Assembly (NCBI GenBank): GCA_021927905.1
Contig: BLLK01000022.1
Coordinates: 1,922,001 to 1,986,000 of the forward strand
Direction of reading: 5' to 3'
DNA from: Chaetoceros tenuissimus
Lineage: Eukaryota > Bacillariophyta > Thalassiosirophyceae > Chaetocerotales > Chaetocerotaceae
Length of the DNA stretch: 64,000 bases
A model generated the notes under the pieces. It was given only the letters and a program-made list of their open reading frames with translations, was not told the DNA's origin and ran no database searches. A program made the translations under genes and the position numbers. This document shows positions 51,179-62,103 of this stretch, piece after piece; the first letter of the stretch is position 1; the number at the start of each line of letters is the position of its first letter.

Positions 51179-52250
51179 TTACTTCAAGCATCCCTTTGCC
51201 TTCTCGGTAGATAATACTCCACATGCATATCTATTTCCTTCACTATCATGGACAACTACTACCTTGCCAGTATTGTCATCAATTGTAGTACCTGCATCAA
51301 GCTCAAACTTCGCCTTTCCTTTACCCTTGCTGTTGGAAGTGTAGATAGCTCCTCCAGCAGTGGTCCATGGATCAGTACTTTCAGTTGGTGTCCAGTAATG
51401 ACCACCCTGAGCAGAAGCATCTTCACAGCTGGTTCCAGTATGGATATGGATTCCGCATGTCTCACAGTCAGCATCAGCGTTCTTGAGGTTTGCTTTGAAC
51501 TTGAGAGCAGATCCACCGTCCTTGTCAAACTTGACCTTTACTCTTCCCTTCACATCAGTGAGCTCTCCAGTGTACGCATCAAAGGTAGACACACAAGCTT
51601 CAAGCTTAGTTGGAGCCTTTCCACAACCTCTTTTTGAACCCTTGCCTTTTGAAAGTACTCCACATCCGATTCTGGTTCCATCAGATGCATGAATCACAAC
51701 AGCATGACCGAGGTTATCTTCATATCCATATCCAGTAACGATCTTGAAGTTTCCTTTCGCTTCTCCGTCTTCGTCAGCGTTGTATACTGCACCAAATGAA
51801 GCAAGCCATTGATCTTCTACAACGCTACTATCCCAGTAGTGACCTCCTACTTCATCAGCAGTAGCACAAGTGGTTCCAGTATGGATATGAAGTCCACAGT
51901 CGGTACATTCTGCTTCGACTCCCTTGAGATCAAAGATAACTTTGAGGGAATCAGTACCCTTGGTCTTGACGACAGCAGTACTTCCAGCTACGTTTAGGGG
52001 TCCGGTGTATCCTGGGTATGTGTCAAAGCATACCGACATGGTTTCATCATCTTTCTTTGCAGATACCTATGGTGAAGAGGGAGTGTCAGGTCTTAGGGTG
52101 GAATAATTGGAATTTGACACATCTATGTTGTATGATTGGAATACAAACTACAAAACAATTTGATTCCAGGTTTTCAATTAGTGTTTCTTGTTTTACCTGT
52201 GATGCTGCTTGGAGAGCAGTGAGTGCTAGGATTGACTTGTAGTATTTCAT
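51179..52250 (-). CDS. Secreted protein with two tandem Cu/Zn-SOD-like domains
   Basis: Exon 1 (52250-52197) encodes the signal peptide (MKYYKSILALTALQAASQ), the intron is 52196-52067 (GTAAAA...CATAG, 130 nt), and exon 2 is 52066-51179. The product is 313 residues. Two similar domains of about 135 residues each contain CGLHIHTGTTC or CGIHIHTGTSC, GGHYW, a W/Y-rich spacer, and HAVVIHASDGTRIGCGVL or VVVVHDSEGNRYACGVL. The HxH, GGH and (A/G)CGVL elements resemble the Cu/Zn superoxide dismutase fold, though the full metal-ligand set is not evident. It could be a cell-wall or extracellular protein instead of an active enzyme. Confidence 0.8.
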
Positions 52251-52736
52251 GTTGTTTATTTCTTATACTTTTTATGACATCTTTCTCCTTCCTAATTTGC
52301 CACTTATTTGTAGACAACCTGTCGTCGGGAAGGTGAGAAAGATATTTCTCAGATTTCAAAGTTCTACTAAATCTTTAAAATGTACTATTGCCCTTTTTTG
52401 TCCAGAAAGGCCATATTACGTCAGTCTCGAGTAATCTTACACGAAAGAAGGTTCTCTGTTAAGATGAGATCCCATGAATTTATTCTATATCTACCTTTTA
52501 TTTGAACCTTCTACCCCAGATAATTTTACTAAAGGGGGGTCAATAGATGGGATTAAGTTTGCATCCACGTGTTGCTGCGACGAGAGCTGATGTGAGCTGA
52601 CGATGAACGAGATAGAGAGAGGAGAGATTATGAGGAATGAAAAAGAAGATGATGAACAAAATGAACACAAAACCAACCTCTATAAGAAATTACGCAAACA
52701 ATGCAAACAAACACTGTCTAATTTCCAATTATAATT
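52251..52736. promoter_or_regulatory. Divergent promoter region
   Basis: It lies between the secreted SOD-like gene and the HSP70-like gene. Nothing specific is recognised. Confidence 0.4.
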
Positions 52737-54541
52737 ATGTGCAAACCAGAGAAAAGTAAAAAGGAAGCGAAAAAGAAAAATCCTATTCCATCAGTTGAAG
52801 CTCCTGAAACATCGACGAACAAAAAGGCACCAAAAGAAAAAGAACATAGTCAAGAAGAAACAGTAATGACAATACGAAGACGAGGAAAACGTACCAAACA
52901 AAAAGATTTACCATTGAAACAGAACGTATCGAAAATATCCCGAGTCAGTTCTTCTTTGAGCAAAAGGCATGCAGGAGATGCAAAATCTGGAGGTATAGAA
53001 GCTATATTACCCTCGTTTGCGATAGTTGTTGTTTTGGCATGTGCTTATTTAGCAAAAAGCGGTTTTAGAGGACGTTCATCTGTTGCTGGAATTGATCTTG
53101 GTACAACCAATAGTGTTATTTGCGTACAGCAACAAGCAGAAGGAGGTAAGTGTCCACATGTACAATGTCTACTTCTTTTCTATTAGCTAGAAGGAGTCCT
53201 CATATTTTCTCTCTTGAAGTTGGGGAAATTGAATGCATTCCAGATCCTTATAATAATTCGCCAATCATACCATCGGTTATTTCATTCATGGATCCTCATC
53301 ATCATTATGTGAAATTGGATAAAGAAGACAAAAGTGGTCTATTTCCACATCCTACATATGTAAAAGTTGGAGCAGAAGCGAAATTACGAATTGATACTCA
53401 TCCTCACCACACATTATATCATGCAAAACGAGTTTTAGGAAAATCATTTGATGATACAGAAGTTAAGGAATTGCAAAAAGAAGTGGAGTTTCAAATTGGT
53501 ACAAATGATACTGATGTGGCATTTCGGGTCCCGTTTCATTTAGATTTGAAAGATGGGACTTCCACCGAGTCTATTTCGTTATCTCCTCATCGCGTAGGAT
53601 CGTATGTTGTCAATCACATGATTCAAATCACCAAACAATATCTTGGACATGATAATGTCAAGTCAGCAGTAATTGCTGTTCCTGCAAAGTTTGATCAACA
53701 TCAAAAAGAATCTACGGTGAAGGCGTTTCAAGATGCGGGAATTAAGGTTGCTAGAATCTTGGAAGAACCTGTTGCTGCTGCATTGGCATATGGTTTGCAA
53801 AAGAAGGAAAATGTTGATTACATTTTAGTCTATGATTTTGGAGGTGGGACTCTGGATGTTAGTATGCTCCAAGTCTTCGATGGAGGATATGTGGAAGTTA
53901 TGGGGAACGACGGTGATAATCATTTAGGTGGAGCTGATTTTGATGCTGCAGTAGCCCATTCTCTTTTGGAAGTTAATGATGGTGTTGGTGGCAAAATTGT
54001 TGAAAGAGTAACAAATGCTTTGACAAAAATTCAAAGTCGTATGGAAGAAAATAGTGAAATGGGGGAAGAGGATATGGAAGAACTCTTGTCGTCTCAATGT
54101 GATCGACTCAATTCTATCCCACTGTGTACTCTATCTTCATTCCATACTCTCGGAGAAAAGATTAAGATCGAGCTTTCTTCGCAGACAAGCGACAAGGAAG
54201 ATGCAATATGTCTAGGCATATCAGAAGAGAACGAGAAACAAATCAAAAATATTGCAGACTTTTGCGATGCATTGGAACCTATGAAGCTAACAATTACGCT
54301 CGAAGAATATGATGCCGCATGTAGCAGCCTTTTTGCAAGAGCATTAAATCCAATAGGACGCCTACTTAAAGATTTAGACTTGGAAGTGGATGAAATTGAT
54401 GAGGTCGTTATGGTTGGTGGAACGACGAGAATGCCTCAAATCAGAGAGTTGGTGCGGAAAGAATTAGGAGTAGAAAGCTTGAATACAAGCATCGATCCTG
54501 ACTTGACTGTGGCTTATGGTGCCGCTTCAGTCATTGATTAA
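52737..54541 (+). CDS. Membrane-anchored HSP70-like ATPase-domain protein (STCH/HSPA13-like)
   Basis: Exon 1 is 52737-53145, the intron 53146-53219 (GTAAGT...TGAAG, 74 nt), exon 2 53220-54541. The product is 576 residues. A basic Lys-rich N-terminus precedes one hydrophobic segment (about residues 88-106). The HSP70 nucleotide-binding domain follows: GIDLGTTNS (118-126), VYDFGGGTLDVSML, and VVMVGGTTRMPQIRELV near the end. The protein stops right after DPDLTVAYGAASV, where the ATPase domain ends, so it lacks the substrate-binding domain and any KDEL-type signal. This matches STCH/HSPA13, a microsome-associated ATPase. The acceptor is pyrimidine-poor, but splicing there restores the conserved VGEIECIPDP frame. 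Confidence 0.88.
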
Positions 54542-54617
54542 ATTAATGCTAGCTTTTCGAAAATACTTATTATTTTTAGAATCTTAATCAAAACCAAACT
54601 TCATCACCGTAATATGT

Positions 54618-56525
54618 TCACATAAATGGTACAGTGTTTGGCTGTCTTGTAGTCGCGAGTACTCTCTCCCAAGTACGTCCATTCGTTCTCATCATACGTG
54701 GAGAAGTTGCTACAAGATTAGGAATAGGCAAAAGAACCATCTTATCCTTGCATAAACCAACAGAGAAACCAGTGAATCCAGCCATAGCTCCATGAACAGC
54801 ATTCTGAGCAAGCTGACTACAGTATAAACTATCAGCAGCATTTGCAGGTACACTACGAACCATATAACTCGGATCAATGTATTTGACGGTTGCTGTTTCA
54901 CCCAACTTCTTGAAATAGTTCTCAGTAGCCTTCTTCATAAATTCTCCAATTGCAGGAAGCTTCTTATTTCCGCTTGCATCAGTCTCAGTCGATTTTCCCA
55001 AAATCTCTTCTCCTGCTCCTTCTGCCACAACAATAACTGCATAACCCTTCTGCTTAACACGTCTGTAAATGTGTGGAAGACATCCAATTTCTCCTTCCAA
55101 AACAGTTGGTACTTCAGGTACAAGACATAAATCAACATCTCCGGAACCAAGAGTAGAAAACGCAGCAATATACCCAGCAGAACGTCCCATCAATTTCACG
55201 ATACCAATTCCATTTGGAAGATTACACGATGCTTCTACCTTTGCACAACGAATAGCATCTTGTGCGGCTTCAACTGCTGATTGAAAGCCAAAACTACGGT
55301 CAATGTAATCAACATCATTATCAATGGTCTTTGGAATACCAGCTACTGCCACATTGAATCCCTGAGAAAGTAAAATGAGTCAGTAAATCTGATGTAAAAG
55401 GTAAGTACGCATATAAATTTCCACATGCAAAACGCACCTTCTCCATACATCCTTCATGGATTCTAAATGCACCACGATGGGTACCATCTCCTCCAATCAC
55501 ATACAACTGCTTAATGTTGTATTTTTCAATGAATCCCAAGATCTTATCCAAATCAAAACCTCCTCTTGAAGAACTCAAAACTGTTCCTCCACGATGATGA
55601 ATATCTTCTACAAGCTCAGGAGTCAATTCAATAGGTGGATAAGCAGGATCATAAAATCCCTTGTATCCTCCACGGATTCCATATACTTTCCCCTTGATAC
55701 CATACATGAAGATGAGAGAGTTTGTAATTTCTCTAATCACGTTATTTAATCCAGCTGCAAATTTGGTACAAGTGAGATTTATACTGAGATATAATAGCCA
55801 AAAATAAAAAAAGATTCAATTTTACTTACGACAAAGACCTCCGCATGTTACAATAGCTGCATTTACAGTTTCAGGATTGAAATGAAGAGACTTTCTTGGC
55901 CTATTTTGCAGCAATGTTCATAATTAGAAACCAAATAAAATACTCACTGAGATACTTCAATAAAGGCTCAATGTATAACTTACCCAGCACGGATAAAAGC
56001 CTTGGTAACTCCTTCTTGACCAGGCTTACGAACAATATCAGCAAGGATACATTCATCCTTTCCAATCAACTTATTGTAAGAAGTACCACCCATCTCATCT
56101 TCATCGTGATTGCTATCCTCGTGCAAACTAAAGGATTGCATAAAAGCTGGTGCAGAAGTAGGCTCCGGAATAGAGTTGTAATCGGTATGCTTCATGATGT
56201 TAATGTATCCCTCTGGAGCCTCAGATGCAAACTTTTTATTCAAATGCTCCACTTCCCAAAGGTACACTTGATCAATTTTGACATCTGTTAAAAGTTTACC
56301 AGCTGGTGTATCGTTCATAAGAGGTACGATTTCATTCTGGGATGAATGTTTATTCTTTTGAAGCTTGTAAAATGCTGCCTCTTTCTCTTTTTTGGCAATT
56401 GCCTTTCTCTTGGCTTCTTTCGCTTGGACGCGAGAGATGAAGGCTGTGAGGCCTACGATGCTTGTAAACAGAGCAATTGCAGTGAGAGATGCTTGCTCTT
56501 GTTTGTTTCCGCAACAGGATCCCAT
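54618..56525 (-). CDS. PFK: ATP-dependent 6-phosphofructokinase, plant type, with N-terminal membrane anchor
   Basis: Glycolytic enzyme that phosphorylates fructose 6-phosphate. Four exons: 56525-55984, 55900-55830, 55754-55438 and 55361-54618, with introns of 83, 75 and 76 nt. The product is 557 residues. After splicing the core reads TCGGLCPGLNNVIREI, IRGGYKGFYD, IGGDGTHRGA, GIPKTIDNDVDYIDRSFGF and LMGRSAGYIA. GGDG, not GGDD, at the nucleotide site favours ATP over pyrophosphate. The N-terminus is unusual: MGSCCGNKQ, then a hydrophobic helix (LTAIALFTSIVGLTAFI). Gly2 and Cys4/Cys5 suit double acylation, or the helix is a signal anchor. It is not an ASAF-type plastid signal. Confidence 0.93.
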
Positions 56526-57028
56526 AGTTCAGTGAATAAAGTATAGGTTTAAGTCTGTTTCTATTCTATTGGATAAGAATAAGAATGAGGTTGAAGATGT
56601 GATGGATGGAGGGGGAAAAGACGCGATTCTTCCTTCCTTCAAATTTGGAGGAAGCTTTGTCTTCTCCTATCGTATGCAAGTACGTACTGGTGAATTGTTC
56701 GGTTGGGAAATGAATGTCAAAATAACGGTACCGGTAGAAAAAGGGTTCGATGATGATGGTTGACTTTCTGTTTTCAACTCATTTTATTTTTTTATTTTGA
56801 AAATGATTCATGATTACCTCCTTCTATAATCTGGTATTTGATTAGCAATCCTGATTGTATTAAAATTCTGGTTATACTCTTACTAGGAAGGCGAATGGAT
56901 TTGAGCAGCTGAAGCACATTTTGCCAAAGAACCAAAGCTTCATCTCGACATGAAAGGGATGTTGAAAATGACAAGTTCAAAGAGGTCACAAAATATCTGA
57001 TGAGAAAGAAAGAATCTAGTAATTATCA
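56526..57028. other. Intergenic region, 0.5 kb
   Basis: It holds the promoter of the PFK gene and the 3' flank of the UIM-protein gene, both minus strand. No gene is recognised. Confidence 0.45.
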
Positions 57029-60000
57029 TTAATTATGCCTATTCTGTTGATAATAAGACGAAGGTGGTTCAGAAGGAAGGCTTGGGATATTACTTAGCAT
57101 AGGGTCTCCGTAACTGCTGGTGTTAGCTGGAGGCTCTCTCACAGGGTCATTGTTTTGTTCATGCTGTTGGGAACCATGTTGGTAGTCGTACTGATAACTA
57201 TTTGGATGCGATTGGTTGTATTGGCTTGTAGAATTATTTCCATAGCTGAACGTGTTGTATTGATAATTTGAGTCGGATTGATGACTGCTATTGAAAGAGT
57301 TGTAATGATGAAGCCTGCTATGGCTTGAATCATACTGTATCTCCTCATATTGGAAAGATGAATCAGTTTTGTGATTAGTAGGAGGGCTCTGATCGGTGGT
57401 TAGATCCAATTGTGGTTCTTCTACTTCTCTACTACGCAAACTCAATAGAGCCTCGGTATTGATTTCTTCCTCAGTCATTTTCTGGCGCGCAATCTCTTCT
57501 TGACGAGCTCTTTCCTCCTCTTCTTGCTGCTTTTTCTTCTTTGCTTTACGCTTTTCTTCTGCTAGCTTCCTCTTTTCTTCCTTGATTCTCTTCTTCTCAG
57601 CTGCAGCCGCATCCTTCTTTTCTCGTTCTGCTCTTGCTATTGCGTCATAATCAATTGGTGCAGCTCTCTTGCCACATGTATGTATTACAAGTCTCCCTTG
57701 ACATGCAGCGCAAAATGTCTTCTCTGGTTGTGACTCTTTTGCTGTAGATTCTTTTCCCGTAGAAGTCTCGTCGGTTATTACTGGTGTTTCCTTTCCTTCC
57801 AAAACCAACTGGCTTCCGGCACCATTGGATCGAGTCATCTTTTCTAGAATCTTGACTGTTAATCTTTTGTTTACTCTTGAATTGATGATGGCATCAATAT
57901 TTCCTTGTTTCTTTCTTGGGACCTTTGGTGGAGGTTCATCGACTGTCGCTCTTGTCTCTTCCAAGAGTATCTTCCTTTCAGCATCTGCACTTTCAATCTT
58001 CTTGCTATGGTCTATTGCAGATTGATAGGACGGTAACATTTTCATCAGATCAAAACCCGTCTTAGCTTCATCTATTCTCATATCATCACTTGCTTCTGTG
58101 TCTTCTTTGCTATCCTTCTTGCTTGCTGATACAACTTTCAGGTGCGGCTCTGGTCGACATGGAGCAATCTCAATAGTAGATTCAAAGGCATCAACATCGC
58201 TATTTCCAAGGATATCTACAGGTTCATCTTGCATACTCATCTGAAGAGCAAATTTCAATTCTTCGTCGTCTGTAGCCTTGTGACCAACAGGCTGACATAT
58301 GTCGTCTTGATTCAATGGACCATCAATAACCTGATCCAATTCATCCTCATCTTCGATATAGGTAATGTTATTATCTATTACGAGGTAACCAGAAGGATAC
58401 ATTTGACCACACCAATCTGACGCCAATGTTGGAGTCATTTCCAAACAATCTCCAGCATGGGTCGAAAGGAAAAATCTACCAGAATTTGAAGTCTTGATAC
58501 TGTCGTCATAAATAAGGGAACAGATTCCTTCGGCCTTTTTTGGTGCCAGGAGCTCGAAGCATGGGAGCTTACTTCCCCCATCAAATTCCACTTTGGAAAC
58601 ATCCCAAAATTGGATATGTTCCCGCATATCTTGAGGCTCACGAAATGCACTTGGAACAGATACTATGTATAATTCATCCAAAGAGTCCTTCTTTTTCTCA
58701 CGAATACCTTCATATTTACGTCTATGCACCAATTCATCTTTTCTCTCCAAGATATTCCCCCATTGTTCTTGACTATCATCATTTGTCAATTGTTTGTTAT
58801 TCATATTTCGGTCGGCATCAAAGCGCGCAAAGAAAACATCCTGCCAAATAATTGTATGTCCATGCAAACTAACTCCTTCCCCATATGCCCCAAGGTAATG
58901 AAGCCCTTCAGTTTTGTAAATTCTAACGCCCCCCTTGGCATTAGCAACGACTGTATAGTCTCCATGTGGACTCTGATTCATAGCTTCAACTGATACTGTC
59001 TTTGGTCCAGACTTTTTGGTTGGAATAGTAGTCCTTTCCACAATCTTTTGCTTAGCATCAAGCACGAATAGCTCTTGTCTCAATTCATTCTTTTCATTTT
59101 TCGTCATGAAAAGTGCAAGAATATTGCCTTCTTGATGCCTATCAAAAATAGCCAAGGCACGATCACCAACTTTACATTCTACCAATTCTCCAGAACTTGT
59201 TTCTTCCATAGGAACCACGTTGGAATATTTACCGGTCTTTGAATCAATCTTGAGTACAGGGGAATGCAAACTAGGTCTAAGATCCTGATCCTTTGGCTGA
59301 TTAGGTTCTACAGCAACTTCGTCATCACCCGAGTCAGCTTCATCATTCGTCTTCTTGTCATCTTTATACGGATAAAAGATATAACTAGCCAGAACAGAAT
59401 CATTCACTTCATTTCCCACCATACGATATGGAATACCTCTCATCATTTTCTCTTCTTCCAGTCCATCCCATGCAAGAAGCTCTTCACACTCTTTTTCATT
59501 TTCTTCTGTAACGTCCTCTTCAAAACATGAATTACTCCATACAATACGATTGTCAAAACTGATACATTCAACTTCTAACCTAGTAGCCACAACGACAGAT
59601 TGGGCTCTAGGCAAAATACATATAGTTTCAATAGCATTGGACCGATCAATCGAACTACCCACTACAGCTTGTGATCTCCCAACCCTCTTTTTCTGAACAA
59701 AAGAAGTACTTTCTACAAATCTGTTGGAAGCGGAAGTAGATAATTTCGTCACGGGTAAAAAGGTCGGTAGGGTAGCGTACAAAGTAACGAACCCTCCTGT
59801 ATCACCCATGGCAACCTGGCCATTATCAGATCGAAATGTATTCAACACTGTAGGACAAGTTGGTCCCATGTTGGTACAGGATTGATATTCGGGATGAACG
59901 GGTAAAGTACGAAAGGTCGGTTCAGGGAGATATTTCATTCGACATCCTGCTGAATGTGGAATGAGGACTTTGCCTTCTCCTTCGGGTGGAGTTGTAATGG

Positions 60001-60481
60001 TTGGCGGCTTCAATCCTAAATTTCGTGCATGATAGAGTGCATAAGGTCTATCTGCAGTGGTGATTTCCATCGACATCTTTTGTGTAGCATTGCTGGCTGC
60101 CTTTTTACTTTTTCTAGAATTGGTTTGGGAAATGGTAGAAGATGCCGTGCTGCCCGTTAGACCGTTATATGTGATGGTAGATTGATTGCTGAGTCCAAAT
60201 TGATGCGAATTGTGCATAAGTTGGAGCTGAGCAATGGTAGGTATGAATGAAGTATGATGTGTAATGGTGTGCATGACATCAATCCTCTTTCGTTGCTTAA
60301 TTTGCTGAGAGGCTGTCTTTCTTCGTTTGTTTCCAGGAGAGGTGCGATTGCCAGGAGACAGTGGCAACCCAATTTGAGGAGACAAAGGAGAACTAGTTAC
60401 ATCGGGAATAGTGTCAGGAGATCGACGTCTGTTTCGTCTCCCTGCTGGTGGCTGTGATGCTTGTCTCTTTTTAGGAGGCAT
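57029..60481 (-). CDS. Large nuclear-type protein with UIM, CxxC...HTCGKR motif and low-complexity tail
   Basis: A 1150-residue single-exon protein. The first 70 residues are basic and Pro/Ser-rich with bipartite nuclear-signal-like clusters (PPKKRQ, GNKRRKT). A long middle part has beta-propeller-like strands (QVAMGDTGGFVTLYATLPTF, QFWDVSKVEF). DDEELKFALQMSMQDE near residue 760 matches the ubiquitin-interacting motif. Near residue 940, FCAACQGRLVIHTCGKRAAP looks like a small zinc-binding element found in stramenopile nuclear proteins, followed by a Lys/Arg/Glu coiled coil. The C-terminal 120 residues are Tyr/Ser/Asn/His-rich, prion-like. I do not recognise the family. A chromatin- or ubiquitin-linked role is inference. 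Confidence 0.8.
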   Translation of the reverse strand: MPPKKRQASQPPAGRRNRRRSPDTIPDVTSSPLSPQIGLPLSPGNRTSPGNKRRKTASQQIKQRKRIDVMHTITHHTSFIPTIAQLQLMHNSHQFGLSNQSTITYNGLTGSTASSTISQTNSRKSKKAASNATQKMSMEITTADRPYALYHARNLGLKPPTITTPPEGEGKVLIPHSAGCRMKYLPEPTFRTLPVHPEYQSCTNMGPTCPTVLNTFRSDNGQVAMGDTGGFVTLYATLPTFLPVTKLSTSASNRFVESTSFVQKKRVGRSQAVVGSSIDRSNAIETICILPRAQSVVVATRLEVECISFDNRIVWSNSCFEEDVTEENEKECEELLAWDGLEEEKMMRGIPYRMVGNEVNDSVLASYIFYPYKDDKKTNDEADSGDDEVAVEPNQPKDQDLRPSLHSPVLKIDSKTGKYSNVVPMEETSSGELVECKVGDRALAIFDRHQEGNILALFMTKNEKNELRQELFVLDAKQKIVERTTIPTKKSGPKTVSVEAMNQSPHGDYTVVANAKGGVRIYKTEGLHYLGAYGEGVSLHGHTIIWQDVFFARFDADRNMNNKQLTNDDSQEQWGNILERKDELVHRRKYEGIREKKKDSLDELYIVSVPSAFREPQDMREHIQFWDVSKVEFDGGSKLPCFELLAPKKAEGICSLIYDDSIKTSNSGRFFLSTHAGDCLEMTPTLASDWCGQMYPSGYLVIDNNITYIEDEDELDQVIDGPLNQDDICQPVGHKATDDEELKFALQMSMQDEPVDILGNSDVDAFESTIEIAPCRPEPHLKVVSASKKDSKEDTEASDDMRIDEAKTGFDLMKMLPSYQSAIDHSKKIESADAERKILLEETRATVDEPPPKVPRKKQGNIDAIINSRVNKRLTVKILEKMTRSNGAGSQLVLEGKETPVITDETSTGKESTAKESQPEKTFCAACQGRLVIHTCGKRAAPIDYDAIARAEREKKDAAAAEKKRIKEEKRKLAEEKRKAKKKKQQEEEERARQEEIARQKMTEEEINTEALLSLRSREVEEPQLDLTTDQSPPTNHKTDSSFQYEEIQYDSSHSRLHHYNSFNSSHQSDSNYQYNTFSYGNNSTSQYNQSHPNSYQYDYQHGSQQHEQNNDPVREPPANTSSYGDPMLSNIPSLPSEPPSSYYQQNRHN

Positions 60482-60970
60482 TGTTGGGAAAATATATATG
60501 TGTTGGCACTGAAAATAATACGTCCGCGACTTCAGTCTCTCTCAAGCCTAGATCGTAGTTCTACTCTCTCCTACTTATAATCCTGGTAGTGGTTGGCAAA
60601 GAGTACTGGGACAGCTACTAAAACTATCTATAGTATCAATGTTACTTTAGTGGAGAGTCAAAGCGGTGGTGGGTCCTGTCAAGCAGCAGATGAAGCAAAG
60701 AGCGAGATGAAGATGAATGAGGAGAGGTGAATTGCCAATCAAGGCGCGCAAAATTCAATCAAGCTATTGACTCCAAATTTGGCCCCTGTCTATATTTGAA
60801 AAGTGTCGCCCAATGACATTTCGTTCATGCGTTGAAGAAGATAAAATGATAAAATTTGCTTGGGAAAAAGAACACATTATTTCTGTTTTACGAGTAGAAA
60901 CAGCCTTCCGACCTTCATCCTTTCTTTCTATTCATAACTTTCATATCCTTTGCATAGAGTACTTTCTACA
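60482..60970. promoter_or_regulatory. Divergent promoter region
   Basis: It lies between the UIM-protein gene and small paralogue A. No specific element is recognised. Confidence 0.4.
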
Positions 60971-61693
60971 ATGCGTATGTTTAAATCTAGGAAGAAACGT
61001 CTAGAGGTCGACAAGTCCAACAGTAATGACTTTACTGTGATGGATTTTTTAAGGGATATTGATGGTCACAAGAAAGATATTCAAGAATGGGGACAATCCT
61101 TGAAAAGTTTCAGTTTCTTTGATGAGCCTGAACTTATCACTGGAGTACACAAAGGTATAAGAAGAGGAAAATCCTTTCAGGAAAATGACAAGGATACTCC
61201 AGAGGTGAAACAATTGCATGAAATGAGAAAGAAATTGCTCAAAAAGCGTAATTTGGAGAGGAAAAAACAGATGCAATCCAAAGTTGAAATTACAAGGTCC
61301 TTGAGCACAATCAGTTCAACACGGAATCAAAGAGAGGGACGTAGAATTGGGGCTTCATCTTTGAATAGGACAAGATCAGATTCTTTCATAGGTGTGCAAA
61401 GGATGAATTCCAATGTGTCTCAGAAGACTATTTTGGAAAGGAGGAATGCAACTAGAACAGAATCGAGAGATTCAAATTCCCTAGGAGATCAGAGGATATG
61501 TGATGAAAGGGACTGTGACTCGGATGTATTGGAAGATCCATGTTACTGTGGTTCTTTGGATGATACTTTTGAGTCATTCGATGCGACGGATGACTTTAGA
61601 AAACCTCAAAAACATAGAGTTATTGTTCAACAGGGGTTAAAGAAACAAAGAACAAAGAACAAGAAAAGCAAGAATAAAGGTTTGAATCCTTGA
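60971..61693 (+). CDS. Small basic protein, unknown family, paralogue A
   Basis: I start at the ATG at 60971 (MRMFKSRKKRLEV), which aligns with the start of the paralogue downstream. The 240-residue protein has an N-terminal block (NDFTVMDFLRDIDGHKKDIQ, ...LITGVHKGIRRGKSFQEN) shared with paralogue B. A basic Ser/Arg-rich middle follows, then a short acidic stretch (CDSDVLEDPCYCGSLDDTFE) and a Lys-rich tail. No known domain. Confidence 0.7.
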   Translation: MRMFKSRKKRLEVDKSNSNDFTVMDFLRDIDGHKKDIQEWGQSLKSFSFFDEPELITGVHKGIRRGKSFQENDKDTPEVKQLHEMRKKLLKKRNLERKKQMQSKVEITRSLSTISSTRNQREGRRIGASSLNRTRSDSFIGVQRMNSNVSQKTILERRNATRTESRDSNSLGDQRICDERDCDSDVLEDPCYCGSLDDTFESFDATDDFRKPQKHRVIVQQGLKKQRTKNKKSKNKGLNP

Positions 61694-62103
61694 AAGGAGT
61701 CATTCCTTTGATAAATGAATTGAGCAGATTGAAACATCTCCTCTTCAAAAACACTAGGTCGTCGCATAGCAATTATAAAATAGCAATGTAGATGTGTATA
61801 AGCATATAGCAGTGCAGTTTGTCGCCACTTGATTACATTTATGTTTGAGAAATATGACAGAAATTCGCACGCATAAGAGAAGAAAAAAATAGACATTAGT
61901 TTGGTAAGACGAATGTATTCTGAAATCCTGTCTGTTGACATGTCAAAATTTAATTTTTTTTTTATTACATACGTTAAGTTCGTCTTTTTTTCTCTCTCTT
62001 TGGCTTCTCATTATGCATAGCATCAAGGTAGTTCTCATTATAATAACAATCGAGTATTAATTATATCCTCATTCATTCAGCGTTGATATACAGTCAGTTT
62101 ACA
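61694..62103. other. Intergenic region, 0.4 kb
   Basis: 3' flank of paralogue A and promoter of paralogue B. A poly-T run lies near 61955-61965. Nothing else is seen. Confidence 0.45.

Noticed and set aside
61620-61700. tRNA-like B box (GGTTTGAATCC)
   Set aside because: It lies in the end of a coding frame, and no A box or cloverleaf can be drawn upstream.
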